Assembly: GCA_036874045.1 (NCBI GenBank)
Contig: CM072341.1
Span: 20,100,501-20,164,500, forward strand
Direction: 5' to 3'
Length of the DNA stretch: 64,000 nucleotides
DNA from: Cymodocea nodosa
Taxonomy: Eukaryota > Streptophyta > Magnoliopsida > Alismatales > Cymodoceaceae
Under the pieces are notes generated by a model. The model saw only the letters and a list, made by a program, of their open reading frames with translations, was not told the origin of the DNA and did no database searches. The translations under genes and the position numbers were made by a program. This document shows positions 26,352-39,446 of the stretch, one piece after another. Position 1 is the first letter of the stretch. The number at the start of each line of letters is the position of its first letter.

Positions 26352-29300
26352 ATGGGTTTCTTCAGCACCGTGCTTGGGTTCTGCGGGTTCGGGGTTGGGC
26401 TCTCCTTCGGGATTGTGGCTGGCTACTACTTCTTCATCTACTACCAGCCAAGCGATGTGAAGGTCGGTTGTCTCTAAATCTCTTTGCCCTTTCTAGGAAT
26501 TCGCGCTTCGGTTTTGTGGTTTGGACTTGTAGCTTGTCTGGGTCCTTTATTTCCTCCGAGTACTCTTGTGTGTTTTTTTTTTCCTTTGCACAATTACTTT
26601 TATGAGTTTTCCGACTTTTTGTTTTCTATTTGACATTCTTTTCTAGGTTTTGTTGAGGGCTCGGGGAAATAGGAAAATTTGATCTTGTTTAAGCATATCC
26701 GGAGCTAAAATGACGTTTTTTTCTTACATGGGATAAAGGCAAATGGAACAGAATTTTGTGCATCATTTTTTTGTCCTGATATGTAATTTTTGTTGTTCTT
26801 ATTTTGAAATGTTTTCTGATTTTTCCAGAATTTATTAGTGAGACTTTTGATGGGTAGGTAAGTAGGCACTACAGAGAAGTTCATGTGGGTTCCTTTTTTG
26901 TCCAAATACTAGTATTGCTGTAGTGAAGCCTGACATTTTTCCGGCGATCTTCGATTCGACTGATTTTGTCCTAGCCAATGTCTCAAAAGCTGTTTTTTTT
27001 ATTGACAATGGAGTGTCCTGGAAACTGTTCTGCTTATAATTACTGATTACTGAGACCGAAATCCAAGTTCGGTTGTATAAAAATTGAATTGTCTCCCTGC
27101 TGAAATTGGCTTTTCTCGTAGGCTAAAAGGTTGCCAACTTCAAAATGGAAAATGCATACTCAAATATAAAAATTATGACTTGGGAGGCGTCAACGAAACC
27201 ATTTCAAAGAAATTCGTCCATGCATTATTAGAATTTGCTTGCATCAGTATGGGTTTAGGATGCAAAATTGGCTGCCTAATGTGTTGATGATTTTTTGAAA
27301 TGGACTCTAATGGATCTTTCCTCCTGTTTGAGCGGGGGCCAGATTGTGTTTCACTATGCCAGTTTCATATTCATTTGGTTTTAATTGATGTTTCTCTTTT
27401 TGTTGTTTTTTTTGCTTTTAGATACTGTTTCACATTCCATTGTAAATCAAGGTTTTCTTGATTTTCTGAAATGTTCTCTTCTCCTGTTTTTTCTGGTTTG
27501 GAGACATTGTTCAATAAAGCTAGTTTTCTATGTTCAAATTGTCAAACTATTAACATCTTCAAAATCTCACTTATTGTTTCCTTCTGTTACTAGGATGTTA
27601 AAGTACGTCCCCTTGCTGAACAAGATTCAAAATCATTGGAGCGCATGCTTCCTGAAATACCTTTATGGGTGAAAAATCCTGACTTTGACCGAGTAAGTAC
27701 CTAAAATAGCTGCATAGCTTGAATTCTTGATTTCATTGCACGTATGCATATATGGGTTTTTGCAATAAGTAGGTAATGGATACCATAAATCTGTTGTTCA
27801 ATCATAATTATTTATAATTCCAGCGTAATGAACTTCCATTTATTTTTCTTGAAGATTGATTGGCTGAACGCTTTCTTACTAAAAATGTGGCCTTACCTGG
27901 ATAAGGTGAGAATTTATTACTTGCTTCTGAATTTCTTTCACCATTTGATCACTCTTTTTAATCAGTCTTATTTTGTTATATCTAATATTGATAAGTCTCC
28001 TGGTTTTAGGCAATTTCTAAAACTGCCAGAGAGATAGCGAAGCCAATCATTGCAGAACAAATTCCCAAGTACAAAATTGACTCTGTTGATTTTGAAGTTC
28101 TTACCTTGGGTACCTTGCCACCCACTTTCCAAGGTAATTTGCTCCTAAATATAACAACATGAAGTTATAGACGATTACTTTCTGTGTGACAAATGTTTAG
28201 TGATTATTTTTTATGATACTGGTATTTATAGTTTCAGGCACTATGTTTCTTTAGGTGGTATGCCGTTATTTTTGGATGATTTAAAGTTCATGCCATTTCT
28301 TTTTAGTGGTGTAACTTTGTAAAAGCTACGTTGTTTGTAGATCTATTTAGGAAGACATTATTGTATAACCTCCCAAATATGTGAGCAACAATGAGTAATC
28401 AAAAATCATGCTTGGTGAAATTAAGATTTAGGGTAGATATAAAATGGCAGGCTATGAGATGCCAAAATTTTTTGAAATCTGAGAACTACATAAAGAGCTG
28501 TTAATTCTAGAGATTTTACTAAACATATGGCATGGAATCTTGGAATAGTAATGTAAAAATGATCCGCATTTCTTCATCTGTGCTGGATAATGAATATAAT
28601 TAATGCCTTACGAAATAGTCTGACATAAACGTGAATTATTATCTTACTATAATAGATTTAGTCTTTAGAGAGCTAAAAAACAAATAGACATCTCATTAAG
28701 TGGTTCAACTTAAGTAGGCTTCCACTTCCCTCGTTATAAAGTTTTATTCATAGTTCTTTAAAATGTTATGTTTTGAGTGCTTTTTCTGCTTTTATTTTGT
28801 AGATTGCACTGAGAAATTCTTGTCTTGGCAAATGTCCATATGATAGATAGATACTTCTTTTAGAATAGGACTACAGGTAAAATAGATCTATTGGAACTCT
28901 AACTTATCCCTTCCTTGATGACTGTAGGCATGAAAGTCTATACTACGGATGAAAAGGAGCTGATTATGGAACCATGCCTAAGATGGGCTGGAAACCCAAA
29001 TATTCTTGTTGCAGTTAAAGCCTTTGGTCTGAAAGTGACCATTCAGGTTATTAATTTGGTGAATCATTTGTGTTTTATGAATTGAGTGCTTCCTGTTTTC
29101 TTCTAACACTTAGTTTCCTATTTCCTACCAAACTTGGCTCAATTCTACCAAAATTGGCACTTTGTTTGATTCTGGGATTTTGGCCAAAAGCGAAGAAAAT
29201 CATTGTTTAAAAGCTTTTTGACTTTGTCAAGAATATGCCTTGTCAAAACCATTTGCATATGATTTTAATCAATATTGAAAATTTGTGAAATCTGTCACAC

Positions 29301-32300
29301 TAGAATCCTATATAAACAGTACCTAAATACAGAATTTAGTAATGCTCAGATTACGATATTCTGAGAAAATTAGGAATATTCTTTATATAAAATGTTTAAA
29401 TTGCTAGCATTGTGGAAAGTAAGTGTATAAGACCAATGGATTTCACATGGATATTTATTTACGTACATAAAAGTTTAAATTCAATCAATGGATAACATAT
29501 TTATAATGCAACTTTTGAACACAATTGATATGTTTAGCAAGTGGATCCACTACTGTATCCTGGGGTTTTATAATCAAGCATGAAGTCTATAATGGATTTT
29601 GTGTACTTACCTGTTCCTCCAGGTGGCATCTTTTCACCTGATATCTAACGTGAAACTTACACTTAGAACCATGTTTCTATATATTCATGTGGGAAAAACT
29701 TAGATATCATCAACTATAATTCCTAATTAAAGTATTTTTTGTTCATGAATTTCAGCTGGTGGATTTGCAAGTGTTTGCTACACCACGTGTTACTCTGAAG
29801 CCACTGGTCCCCACCTTTCCCTGTTTCGCAAACATTTTTGTCTCTCTGATGGAAAAGGTTCGTGAAATGTGAATAGACTGTGCAACTATAACCATTTGCG
29901 ATTCCGTATAGCCTCTATATCATTCTATATTATAATATTCAATTTGCAGCCGCATGTTGATTTTGGACTAAAACTACTGGGTGCTGATGTTATGGCAATT
30001 CCTGGGCTCTATAGATTTGTGCAGGTACTTATTTCTTTCCTTTAATGTAAGGTGCCAGCTCTGTTTGGTTTTGTTCGTAGGAAATCTGATGACAGTTTTG
30101 ATCGGCCACATCTGCATGGATACTAATTTTTTTAATTTCCCCGTTCAATAAATCAACACATTCAAGTATATACAGCAACAAAAATGAAAACCACTTCACA
30201 TTAAATATGTTAAAAACTGCTTCAGTAATCTCATTATTTGTGCTACTTCAACATCCTTTATTAGGTTTCTACCAGTTTTATGTTGGATGGTGACTAAGTT
30301 ACTCTTGTCTGTATTCTGTATATCCTCATAAATTTAATTAATCTACTAGAGCTAGTCTGGTAATATTGGTAGCTTTGGTTGCAACTATTTGTGACCCTTA
30401 TCATACTTAAATAATGACATGCTTCAACCCAATTAGTTTCTTGTAAATTGACTGAAAAATCGATGGAGCCAAAGTGTTCATGGTCATGATTAGATTTGAA
30501 AATTAATAAATTTCCCTTTCATATCATATGATCATATGTAATCATTAATGAATATATTCATTGTAGACTAAAGTTAATACTACAAGTTGTAATGTAAAAT
30601 AAAAAGATAGATATAAAATTTTATATATTTATATTTCAACATATAAAATAAACTTTTTTGACAAAAAATGCATATGTTTAGATGGTCAAAAACCTTCCAC
30701 TTTATCATGCCTAAGCAGATACCTTTAATTCCTATGTGGAGAATGACACAAACAGAATCCTGCAAAGACAGATCAGCGTATGGAACGTGCCATTGGGATT
30801 AGGATAATTTGGGGGAATCTTTTTTTTAGGTTGGTCTGGACCCGGATCTCCTCCATTTTTTAATTTAAAAATGGAAAATGTAGCAAATAAAAAAGGATAA
30901 AAATTATAAAAGAAGCATGTGGATTGTGTTTTCTATTGTATGATTAAGAAGCATGTGGCAATGTAAGAGTCAAAACTACTTGTTATTTGCACATTCTTTT
31001 AGAAATATTGTTGAATTGATCTTTGATCTTTATCCATATGTGTAATTCCCATCCTTTTATCCAGAACTTAACTGTAGAACACGTGCATGACCTCCAAAAG
31101 AACTATGATGTTAATGAGTAAATTGGCAAACTTAGTGGGTGAGGTTCCATCGATGTAAGGTGTAGGAAAGTTCATTTGTCTCTAACCTTACCTTCACATG
31201 TTGAGAGTTCCTATTTGATGTTAATATTAGTGGTATAAAGATTTCTAAATGAATCTATGCTATAGCTTCCATTTGAAAGGTTCTTCAGTTGTGGCACTGC
31301 CATATAGAGTAATTCTGCAAAAAAGGTTCCTTTTAGAGTGCCTTGTTGCATTGGAATTAACGTCTAGATTGAGAATTGTCTCAACTTTTGAATGATTATT
31401 TTGTTGGCATATTGTCATGTAGAGTAATTCTGCCAAAAAGGTTTTCCTTTAGAGTCCTTGTTGCATTGGAATTGACGTCTAGATTGAGAATTGTCTCAAC
31501 TTTTAATGATTATTTGACAGAAGTTTTAAATTGATGTACATACGTGACTAGCAAAAAGCCCCCATTTGATCGGTAAATTATGAAACGGTTAAAGTAATTT
31601 GTTAGATGATATATAGATGGTGAGCTCTTGTGGAAAATATTCAACTTTTTCTATGCTGTATTATGGAGTCACTTATTGAAGGTTTGTTTCTCCAATATTC
31701 GTCCTTCAGGAGATGATCAAAAGTCAGGTAGCCAACATGTATCTCTGGCCCAAGACATTAGACGTTCCAATAATGGACCCTTCAAAGTCAGCTTCTGACT
31801 CCTTATATAATATGTTGATCTTATCTAGTTACAGCTATTTAAAGAACTAATCAGTTTTATCCTTGAACTGTAGAGCCTTGAAGAGGCCTGTCGGTATGTT
31901 GCATGTGAAGGTTATCAGGGCAATGAAACTAAAAAAGAAGGATCTATTGGGCAAGTCAGATCCGTATTTTAAGCTAAAGCTTACAGAAGATAAACTTTTT
32001 TCAAAGAAGACAACTGTGAAGCGAAACAACTTGAATCCAGAATGGAATGAAGAATTTAACCTTGTTGTCAAGGATCCTGAATCTCAGGCATTGGAGCTTA
32101 CCTGCTATGACTGGGAACAGGCAAGCCTTCTTAGCCTTCACTATTTTGTATTTTCTTTTTGAAGACTTCCAATTGTTACTTTTCGTTTTGGGACCTCTTA
32201 TTCACTCCTCCATTCACGTTTTCAACCTTAGGTTGGAAAACATGATAAGATGGGTATGAATGTCATTCCAGTGAAAAGCCTCACTCCAGAAGAACCTAAA

Positions 32301-33326
32301 AGTTTGACACTTGAGCTTCTTAAAAATATGAATCCTAATGATCCTCAAAATGAGAAGTCACGTGGACAAGTTGTTGTGGAAGTAACATACAGGCCTTTCA
32401 AGGAGGAAGATACGGAACGAGACCTAGATGAAGGTTCAGCACTTGAAAAGCCTCCTGCAGGAACCCCAGCAGGTGGTGGTTTGCTTTCAGTTATAGTTCA
32501 CGAGGCAGAAGACCTCGAGGGAAAACACCATACAAATCCTTATGTTCGTATGCTTTTCAAAGGAGAGCATAGAAAGACTAAGGTACTTCCCAGTTTGATC
32601 TGTTTTAGGCTTTTTTTCTGAACAAATTTCACTTCCTCAAAGTCACTTTTTACTTGACTATCAGTTAATGATGATGAAGTGCCATTTTTGAAAAAAATGC
32701 AGCATATAAAGAAAAATCGAGATCCAAGGTGGGATGAAGAGTTTGAGTTCACATTGACAGAACCACCCATTAACGAGAAGATGCTGTTTGAAGTTTTTAG
32801 CAAGCCATCAAGTATAGGACTGCATTCCAAGGTAACAAATTTCACTTACCATTGACATTCTTCCCTTTTTTATGAATAGCATCACCTAATAAGCAACGTT
32901 GTTTCATGGTGCATTTTTAAGGCACAAGGAAAAGTGTGAGTTGGGTTCTCATCTACAATTATATTTGTGCGAACCATTTTTGGCCTCTGAAATTTTCAAT
33001 AACTACTACTTTTGCGTTCTTACAGAAATAGACAATCATGTTAGTCTGATTTGCTATAGTCTTCCTTTCATGTGTATGGTCGGCAGCATCATGGTTCTCA
33101 TTGCACTAGTATAATTGGGAGTCCTGCCCTCACTGTTTGTTAAAGATCTCCGCTTTTTATGTTTTTTCTAATTCTTCACAACTTCTGGATGAATCAGGAA
33201 AATTTGGGTTTCGTAGAAATCAGTCTTGCTGACGTTGTCAACAACAAGAGAATCAATGAGAAATTCAACCTCATTGACTCCAAGAATGGCCGTCTTCAAG
33301 TAGAAATTCACTGGAGGCCGACTTAG
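26352..33326 (+). CDS. SYT1: Plant synaptotagmin of the SYT1/SYT2/SYT3 group, 12 exons, 537 aa
   Basis: SYT proteins tether the endoplasmic reticulum to the plasma membrane and carry lipids. Exons: 26352-26462, 27594-27692, 27855-27905, 28010-28133, 28928-29046, 29756-29857, 29950-30024, 31710-31786, 31874-32120, 32232-32582, 32703-32831, 33198-33326. Residues about 4-30 form the N-terminal hydrophobic anchor (GFCGFGVGLSFGIVAGYY). The SMP lipid-binding domain follows at about 65-250, with LPEIPLWVKNPDFDR and LPPTFQGMKVY. C2A is at about 255-380 (KKDLLGKSDPYFKLKL, DWEQVGKHDKMGMN). C2B is at about 405-525 (EGKHHTNPYVRMLFKG), with the Asp-poor loop usual for this group. The intron after DWEQ has a GC donor (CAG|GCAAGC at 32121). 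Length matches Arabidopsis SYT1 (541 aa). The choice among SYT1, 2 and 3 rests on a strong N-terminal and C2 resemblance to SYT1. A 112-bp tandem duplication lies in the intron before exon 8. Confidence 0.94.
31292..31515. repeat. Tandem duplication, period about 112 bp, in a SYT1 intron
   Basis: Two adjacent copies share AGAGTAATTCTGC, then TTGTTGCATTGGAATT and a nearly identical CGTCTAGATTGAGAATTGTC block, ending in CTCAACTTTT. Copy 1 is about 31292-31403 and copy 2 about 31404-31515. Only a few substitutions and small indels separate them, so the event is fairly recent. No ORF or inverted ends were seen. Confidence 0.9.
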
Positions 33327-35286
33327 TTTTCCCAATTGCTACAGAGGATGAAATAGGAAAAGAATTTTATTGGTTTTGTTGCTTTGAATTGCTTGTGTGA
33401 ATGGCACAATAATTTGAAAAAAGAAAAAGGAATCCCTGTAAATTATTTATTTTCAGTTGGCATCTTCTGGATTCTGTTGTTTCCAATTTACCCTCTGCGA
33501 ACTTTGTTGTCTTGTGATATCTCTAAGAAATGTCATTGTTGGTGGATTTTGCCAGTATCACCTCTTTTGCTCCGTGCATAAAGCAGTCAGTAACTAATAG
33601 GAAAATAGAGATTCCTTCTACTTTGTTATTAGAAAATTTGTTTCTGCTTTGTCACTAGAAAATTTGGAGGCAAAGTTTTACTGTGGATTGTTTGGTGGGG
33701 AGTGTGTTTTTAACACTTTCTTGGTGTGTCTGTGGTTGATGGGACACTGCATATCTTATCCTACTACTGCATGTAATCACGGTACCAGTAACAAGGCAAT
33801 GATATACCCATATATATTGTACACAGGGACAAATAAATAAAAAAATGCTCCTTCTGAATCTCTCTGTACCGAGCATTGCTCTTTTCTGAAGTCTTTGGGG
33901 ATTTGAAATTAGATTTTAGATGAACCTTTGCTTCCATACGTTGTGAATCTGTTATCAAAGTAAAATTCTAGGCTAAGAAGAATGTTGAAGCAAGTTTTCT
34001 TAGAAGAATGTTGAAGTAAATTATTGAGTTGTAATTGCCAATCTTAGGTCATCCAACATACAAAGTCCTGTTCCTCATGCTTCAATTTTTTTTTTTTGTA
34101 TTTTATTTAGTTGAAAGATATATACATATAGATGTCAATTAGGTTAGACTATTGCAAACTTTTGTTTTTACGAATTTATGGCTTGCAACACTTATGTCCT
34201 ATTGGTTTTGCCTTGCCTGCATCATTTCGTCATTTCATCTTGCATCTCGTGGCTCTTACCTTATCACTACCTTTACACCCATGCGAAAGATTGATGAAAT
34301 TCGTCATTTTTGTCTTCTTTGACCATGTCTTCATGTCAACTTGAAAGAAAGAACTCTTCCTCGTTGATGAGTTTAAACGAAGGTTTTGATAGAATTAGAC
34401 AATGTCTAATAGTTGAACTTAATTCTACTAGTTGTATATTACAAAGTGTCTTAAGTATTTCTTTAAGAGAGTGTTTATCTGTTCTTTTCTATCTATTAGG
34501 TTGTAGATAATTCATTATCAATAAGTTAAATTGGATTCCCAACATTTTAAATAATACTTTTTAGAATCTCTCTACGAAGCAAACATTATTGTTGGTCACA
34601 ATGTCCTTACGAAGTTAAAAGTTAAACTACGATCGATATTATTATAGTATTAATCTGAGTGTCTATTTGAACCTTAGTTTTGTTAAATCACCTCGTGTAA
34701 GTTAACCTCACGTGAATGTAACATTAGGCTTAAGTCGTCGTGTGTTTTAAACTTACAACCTCCACCTCAGCATCGCCTTGTCCCACGCCTGTTTAGGCCA
34801 AACCTACAAGTAAGTTGTGCCCATGTTTCCAATATTTCTGGGATGTTAGTCCGATTTGACCTATTGACATGTTTCCAAAATAATTATCTCAATGTATGCA
34901 GAAAGATTGGGAGGAAAATTTTTTATGATGAAAATAGAAAAGTTTACCGTTTAAATAACGTCAATTATTTTTTATAATAATATCAATTTAAATTTAAAAT
35001 CTCATCCGTTGTAATAAAAGTAAAAATAATAGAGTAAATATCGAATTATGTTATTTTGTTCATCGTACATCTATTTTCGGAAAAACCATATATATATATA
35101 TTATATATATATATATATATAGTTGATGAACTGCGAAGGAATTCCTTGCTTCCCGTCGTCTCCGAAAGGAACTGGATTCTTCTCCTGCTCTCCACGCCCA
35201 TTTCTGCTGCACGGCATTGTTACATATAGTTATGGTGATGCATTGCTCTCGCTTGCCATCGCTAAACTCTTCTTCTCTCAACTCCA
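33327..35286. other. SYT1 3' UTR, spacer and APX promoter/leader
   Basis: The start should be SYT1 3' UTR; AATAAA motifs occur near 33832. The spacer is AT-rich and without a recognisable gene. An AT microsatellite at 35088-35121 sits about 170 bases before the APX start and could serve as a loose TATA region. In the leader, ATGs at 35232 and 35238 lie out of frame with APX and open an overlapping upstream frame. Confidence 0.55.
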
Positions 35287-38200
35287 ATGGCGGGCAACGG
35301 GGTCGAAGCTGCGCCGGGAACGGTGGAGTACGTCAAGGTCATCGAGAAGGCGCGCAGGGGCCTCCGGTTTCTTATTTCCTCCGAGAAATGCGCCCCCATC
35401 ATGCTCCGCCTCGCGTAAGCCGCCAACCTTCTCCAATTTCCCTTCTCCCATGCTCTTTTCATGGATTGCCTTTGCGCTATTGAAATGCGTGATGCGTGAG
35501 CATTTGTGTTGCTCATCCTGTATTGAAAATTACAGTGGCACATCGTTTCTCTGCCCCCTTTTTCCGATTCAGTACTGAGAATTTGGTTTCATCACGTCTT
35601 GTTACTTTGACTGATGGGGCGGATACTGAGGTGGATTTTGCATGTCACGCTTTCCTCTTTTGCAGATGGCATGATGCTGGAACTTATGATACCAAGACCA
35701 AAGCAGGTGGCCCTAATGGTTCCATCAGGAACGAGGAAGAGTTGAAGCATGCGGCCAATGCTGGCATAAGAATTGCCATAGACTTTTGTGGTGAGTGTAG
35801 TTCCTTAAAAAATTCTTCGTTTAAGTCTGTATGTTTTATTTATTTGAGTTTTGGAAAAATTCAGTTTCAAATTTTATTATAGGTCAATGCCTAACTATCT
35901 GTATGGTGGCACACATAAGTGATGGAAGCATGCATAGGGCCTAAGTAGGAATATTGGAAGAAATTTTCTTTGCTTGCTTGATTCAATTCATAAAAATTGT
36001 GAGGTTGAGCTTTGGTATAATGGTAAGACAAAAAAACCGTGACAATAAGGTTATTTCATTATGACTTAAACGTGAGACTGCATATACTTATAGATCCTCT
36101 CCAAACCTCACATTGGTGGGAAACTCATGCAGTAAGTTTCTCCTTTTTTCGCTTGTTACAAACTATCCAAAATCGGAAATGATACTGCATTCTTATTTTC
36201 TGATATTTTTTTCTTGTGAAACTAGACAACGTTGTCTTTCATAAATGTTTAATTTTTTCCTTCTACAATTATAATAAATAATGTTTGTAAGTTGAAAATC
36301 TCAAATATTTTCCAGTCCGTACTTATTACGAAAATGAAATAAATAAATATGACTGCATCACGCATTTTTGTGGATGCCATCTCGTAATGGACTCTGTGAT
36401 GTATCCCTGCTTTAAGTTCATGCACGCCAACTTATGTGTTTCAAGATGGTCAATAAATACAGATATGCAATACCCCATTAACAGAGCTTACAAGGATTGA
36501 AGAATCAATTATAGTTGGCTTTAATTTTAATGTGCCTTTCTCTTGTTGCAGAGAGAATCAAGGAAAAATGTCCAAGTATTACATATGCTGATCTTTATCA
36601 GGTGATTATCAAGTCAATAAGCAGTGACAACTACCCTATGATCTAGGGCAATGTCTTTACCCTCAAACTATTTGAAATTGGAATATATTTAGCTACTTGC
36701 ACTACTTATGTCATGAAAAGACAAAATTCTAATTTGCAATGATAAATTAGCTGGAATGATACTTGGTGGTAGTTTCAATATATCCCATGATAGTTTGAAT
36801 ATATCCTATAATAATTTACATCTGGTAAGCTGTTTGTGGTTTCATGGTTTCTTCCTTTTCATTTAATTAGGTTACATGGACAAGATTGAACAACATATGT
36901 CTCTATTGCATTTTAAAAACTATGATTGGAAAACCCATAAAACAATGTTCAATAAATGATGCTCCTACATCATATCCCTTTTCTTTGATTGATATAATTA
37001 TTTGTTTGAATTACAAAATCGAAGTGTGTACCATGTACCGGGCCTTTCCTTCACCAAGGCCTACCTGGTAAACGTAACTATCAGACTCCAAGGATAATTT
37101 AGATTAATGAGAAATTTTGGAAAATGTGAAAATTAGAAAAATCATCTCCTCCCATTGATCATTGTTGTCCTTTTCACAGCTGTAGAAATAACTTAAGCCT
37201 ACCGACCGTCAGACAAGTCTTAGGTGAATTTTTCTTATCTCCGAACAATGTCTTTAATTGACCTTTTCTGTTAGAAAATTTGATTCATCCTCCGCCCATC
37301 AACTCTTCCGTAACATGTATCCACCACCTTATGAAATCCTTACTAAACCCATAACATGTAACCACCACCATATGAAATCCTTACTATTTGATGTGAAAAA
37401 TTCAATTGTTAATAGAATCCTACAGGGATTATTAAAATCAGTTCATGATGCAGTACATATTTATGATATAGGTTAATTATAATGTCATCTCTTTTTCTCT
37501 AGCATTTTACATGGTGGATGCTTCCAATCAGAGAGTCCACTCTCAGATCAGCTTTGGCAAGAAAATCAATTTTTTATGTCATTGATTAGAAATATACGTG
37601 GAATCTGGATTTTATGCATTACATAAGCTGTTGTTCTCCAAGAATCCAAGAACTCTCTGACAATATATGCACTATCTATTTTTTGTTGAGTATCCATGAA
37701 TCACTTTAGCAGCTTCTTTGCTATGTAATATGTATGGCACGGTCAAATAAATGATATATATACACTTTGTAATCGTCAGCTTGCTGGAGTGGTTGCAGTT
37801 GAGGTTAGTGGAGGTCCCACCATTGATTTCATCCATGGAAGAAAGGTGCAGTATACGTCATTTTATTTTGTCTAGAAAACAACTTGTGCATCAGCGAAGT
37901 TCCAGACTAATCTGCAAATTTTTATTACCAGGATTCACTGGTTTCACCTGAAGAAGGTCGACTTCCTGATGCCATGAAAGGTAAATAATTGTCAGTTTGT
38001 ACTTTTCTGATCAAGATGTTTGACATTACCTTCCTTTACAGTTTTACATGACAACCTTATAGGCATGGAAAACCTTTAAGTGCATGCATCATAGTTTTTT
38101 TGCATTTGAAAGTATTTTATTTTCAGTGACTTATATTACACCTGATTTTCAGTGCTATACCATTTGAGTCTAGCCTCTAGACAGTTTAGGCAAATCCTTT

Positions 38201-39446
38201 CCATTCAGCATACTTAGTGGATCGATCATAAACAATGTTTTAAAATGCATGAAACAGTTATGATAACGTAAATCATTTTTTTCATCCATTTCTATCCATT
38301 AATAAATCTTCTATTGAATTATGTAATTTTTAATACTTTTGATTCTATTTCTATGTATTTCTACCGCTAAAAGAGTTAAAACAGCCGTGTACATGTCTGA
38401 CACAATGAAACACAGCCATGAAAATGAAATAAATGTACTAGTTGTGTTTTCCAAAATGAGTGTGCTTGGGAGAAGTTTGAATAGTCGTGTGTTCTGTGTT
38501 TTGAAACATTGGTAACTTGCTTGAACATGCAGCTACAATACTCCCTTTGATGTAGGCATCTCATTATTTATTAATGTTTTATGGACATTATATTTTGTCC
38601 TATTCCAGAAATCTGTCCACAGTAATGTCTCATTGACTACGTCAATTTACCAGGTCCTCAACATCTTAGGGAAGTGTTTTATCGCATGGGCCTTTCAGAC
38701 AAGGATATTGTGGCATTATCTGGTGGTCACACTCTGGTATATCTTTATCATCAGAAAACCTGTGTCTACCCTTTTTTACCATGTATATTAAACATGTTTT
38801 TGTTCTGGTGTGAAGGGTAGGGCACATTATAAACGATCAGGTTTTGAAGGTCCTTGGACGGAGCAGCCACTACAATTTGACAACACGTACTTCAAGTAAA
38901 TCTCTGCAGAGATACTTGTCGTTCAGTGTCATTTCAACATAAATCAAAGCTTATGCTAACGGCTCAGTTATCTTTCAGGGAATTATTGAAGGGAAAAAAG
39001 AAGGGACTTCTGAAGCTTCCTACCGACAAGGCTCTGGTGGAGGATGCTATATTTCGGCACTATGTTGAACTCTACGCTGAGGTATTGTTGTTAAAGCTGT
39101 TTTTGTTTAAGCATATATCTCTTTCTCGTCGTCATTCTCAAACAAACTGGAAACTAAAAATCATCATCTTTTCTGATATGCTTTAAAATTTGTTCAGTAT
39201 ATTTGTTAAATCTGTATTCCGTTCTTTTTTTTTCAGGATGAGGATGCATTTTTCAAAGATTATGCTGAATCTCACAAGAAACTATCCGAATTAGGCTTTA
39301 CCAGGCCAGCTTGCGCTTTAAGCAAACACTTACTATGCGCAAGTAAGGCTAAGATAGCACGAAGTACTCTTGGAGTTGTGGCTGCTGCTGCGGCCGCTGC
39401 AGTCACATATAGCTATTTGTACGGTGTTTGTCCAGAAGTGAAGTAA
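35287..39446 (+). CDS. APX3: Membrane-anchored (peroxisomal-type) ascorbate peroxidase, 9 exons, 297 aa
   Basis: This class I haem peroxidase reduces hydrogen peroxide with ascorbate. Exons: 35287-35414, 35666-35790, 36552-36601, 37780-37845, 37932-37980, 38654-38736, 38816-38895, 38979-39081, 39237-39446. The distal active site is Arg41, Trp44 and His45 in [13 protein letters not shown]. The proximal haem ligand is His165 in [16 protein letters not shown] and FDNTYF carry the usual Trp and Asp. After the catalytic domain there is a C-terminal Ala-rich membrane span at about residues 270-292 ([19 protein letters not shown]), as in APX3-type enzymes anchored in peroxisome or ER membranes. The last residues, CPEVK, lack the basic cluster that normally follows this span, which may alter sorting. 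Intron 2 holds an Au-SINE-like element. The symbol follows the Arabidopsis peroxisomal member; exact orthology is not tested. Confidence 0.94.
36001..36150 (+). mobile_element. Degraded Au-SINE-like element in APX intron 2
   Basis: The block CTTTGGTATAATGGTAAGAC (from 36010) matches the A-box head of the plant Au SINE family. Further on, ACTGCATATACTTATAGATC, then CCTCTCCAAACCTCACATTG and GTGGGAAACTCATGCAG, follow the order of Au-SINE body and tail segments, with many substitutions. The B-box region (around 36065-36080, TTAAACGTGAGACTG) is heavily worn. I recognised this from memory of the family consensus, so an alignment is needed. Confidence 0.6.
37311..37388. repeat. 41-bp tandem duplication in APX intron 3
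   Basis: Two adjacent copies of TAACATGTA-CCACCACC-TATGAAATCCTTACTA start at 37311 and 37352. Copy 2 differs at a few positions. The repeat is intronic with no visible coding role. Confidence 0.85.
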
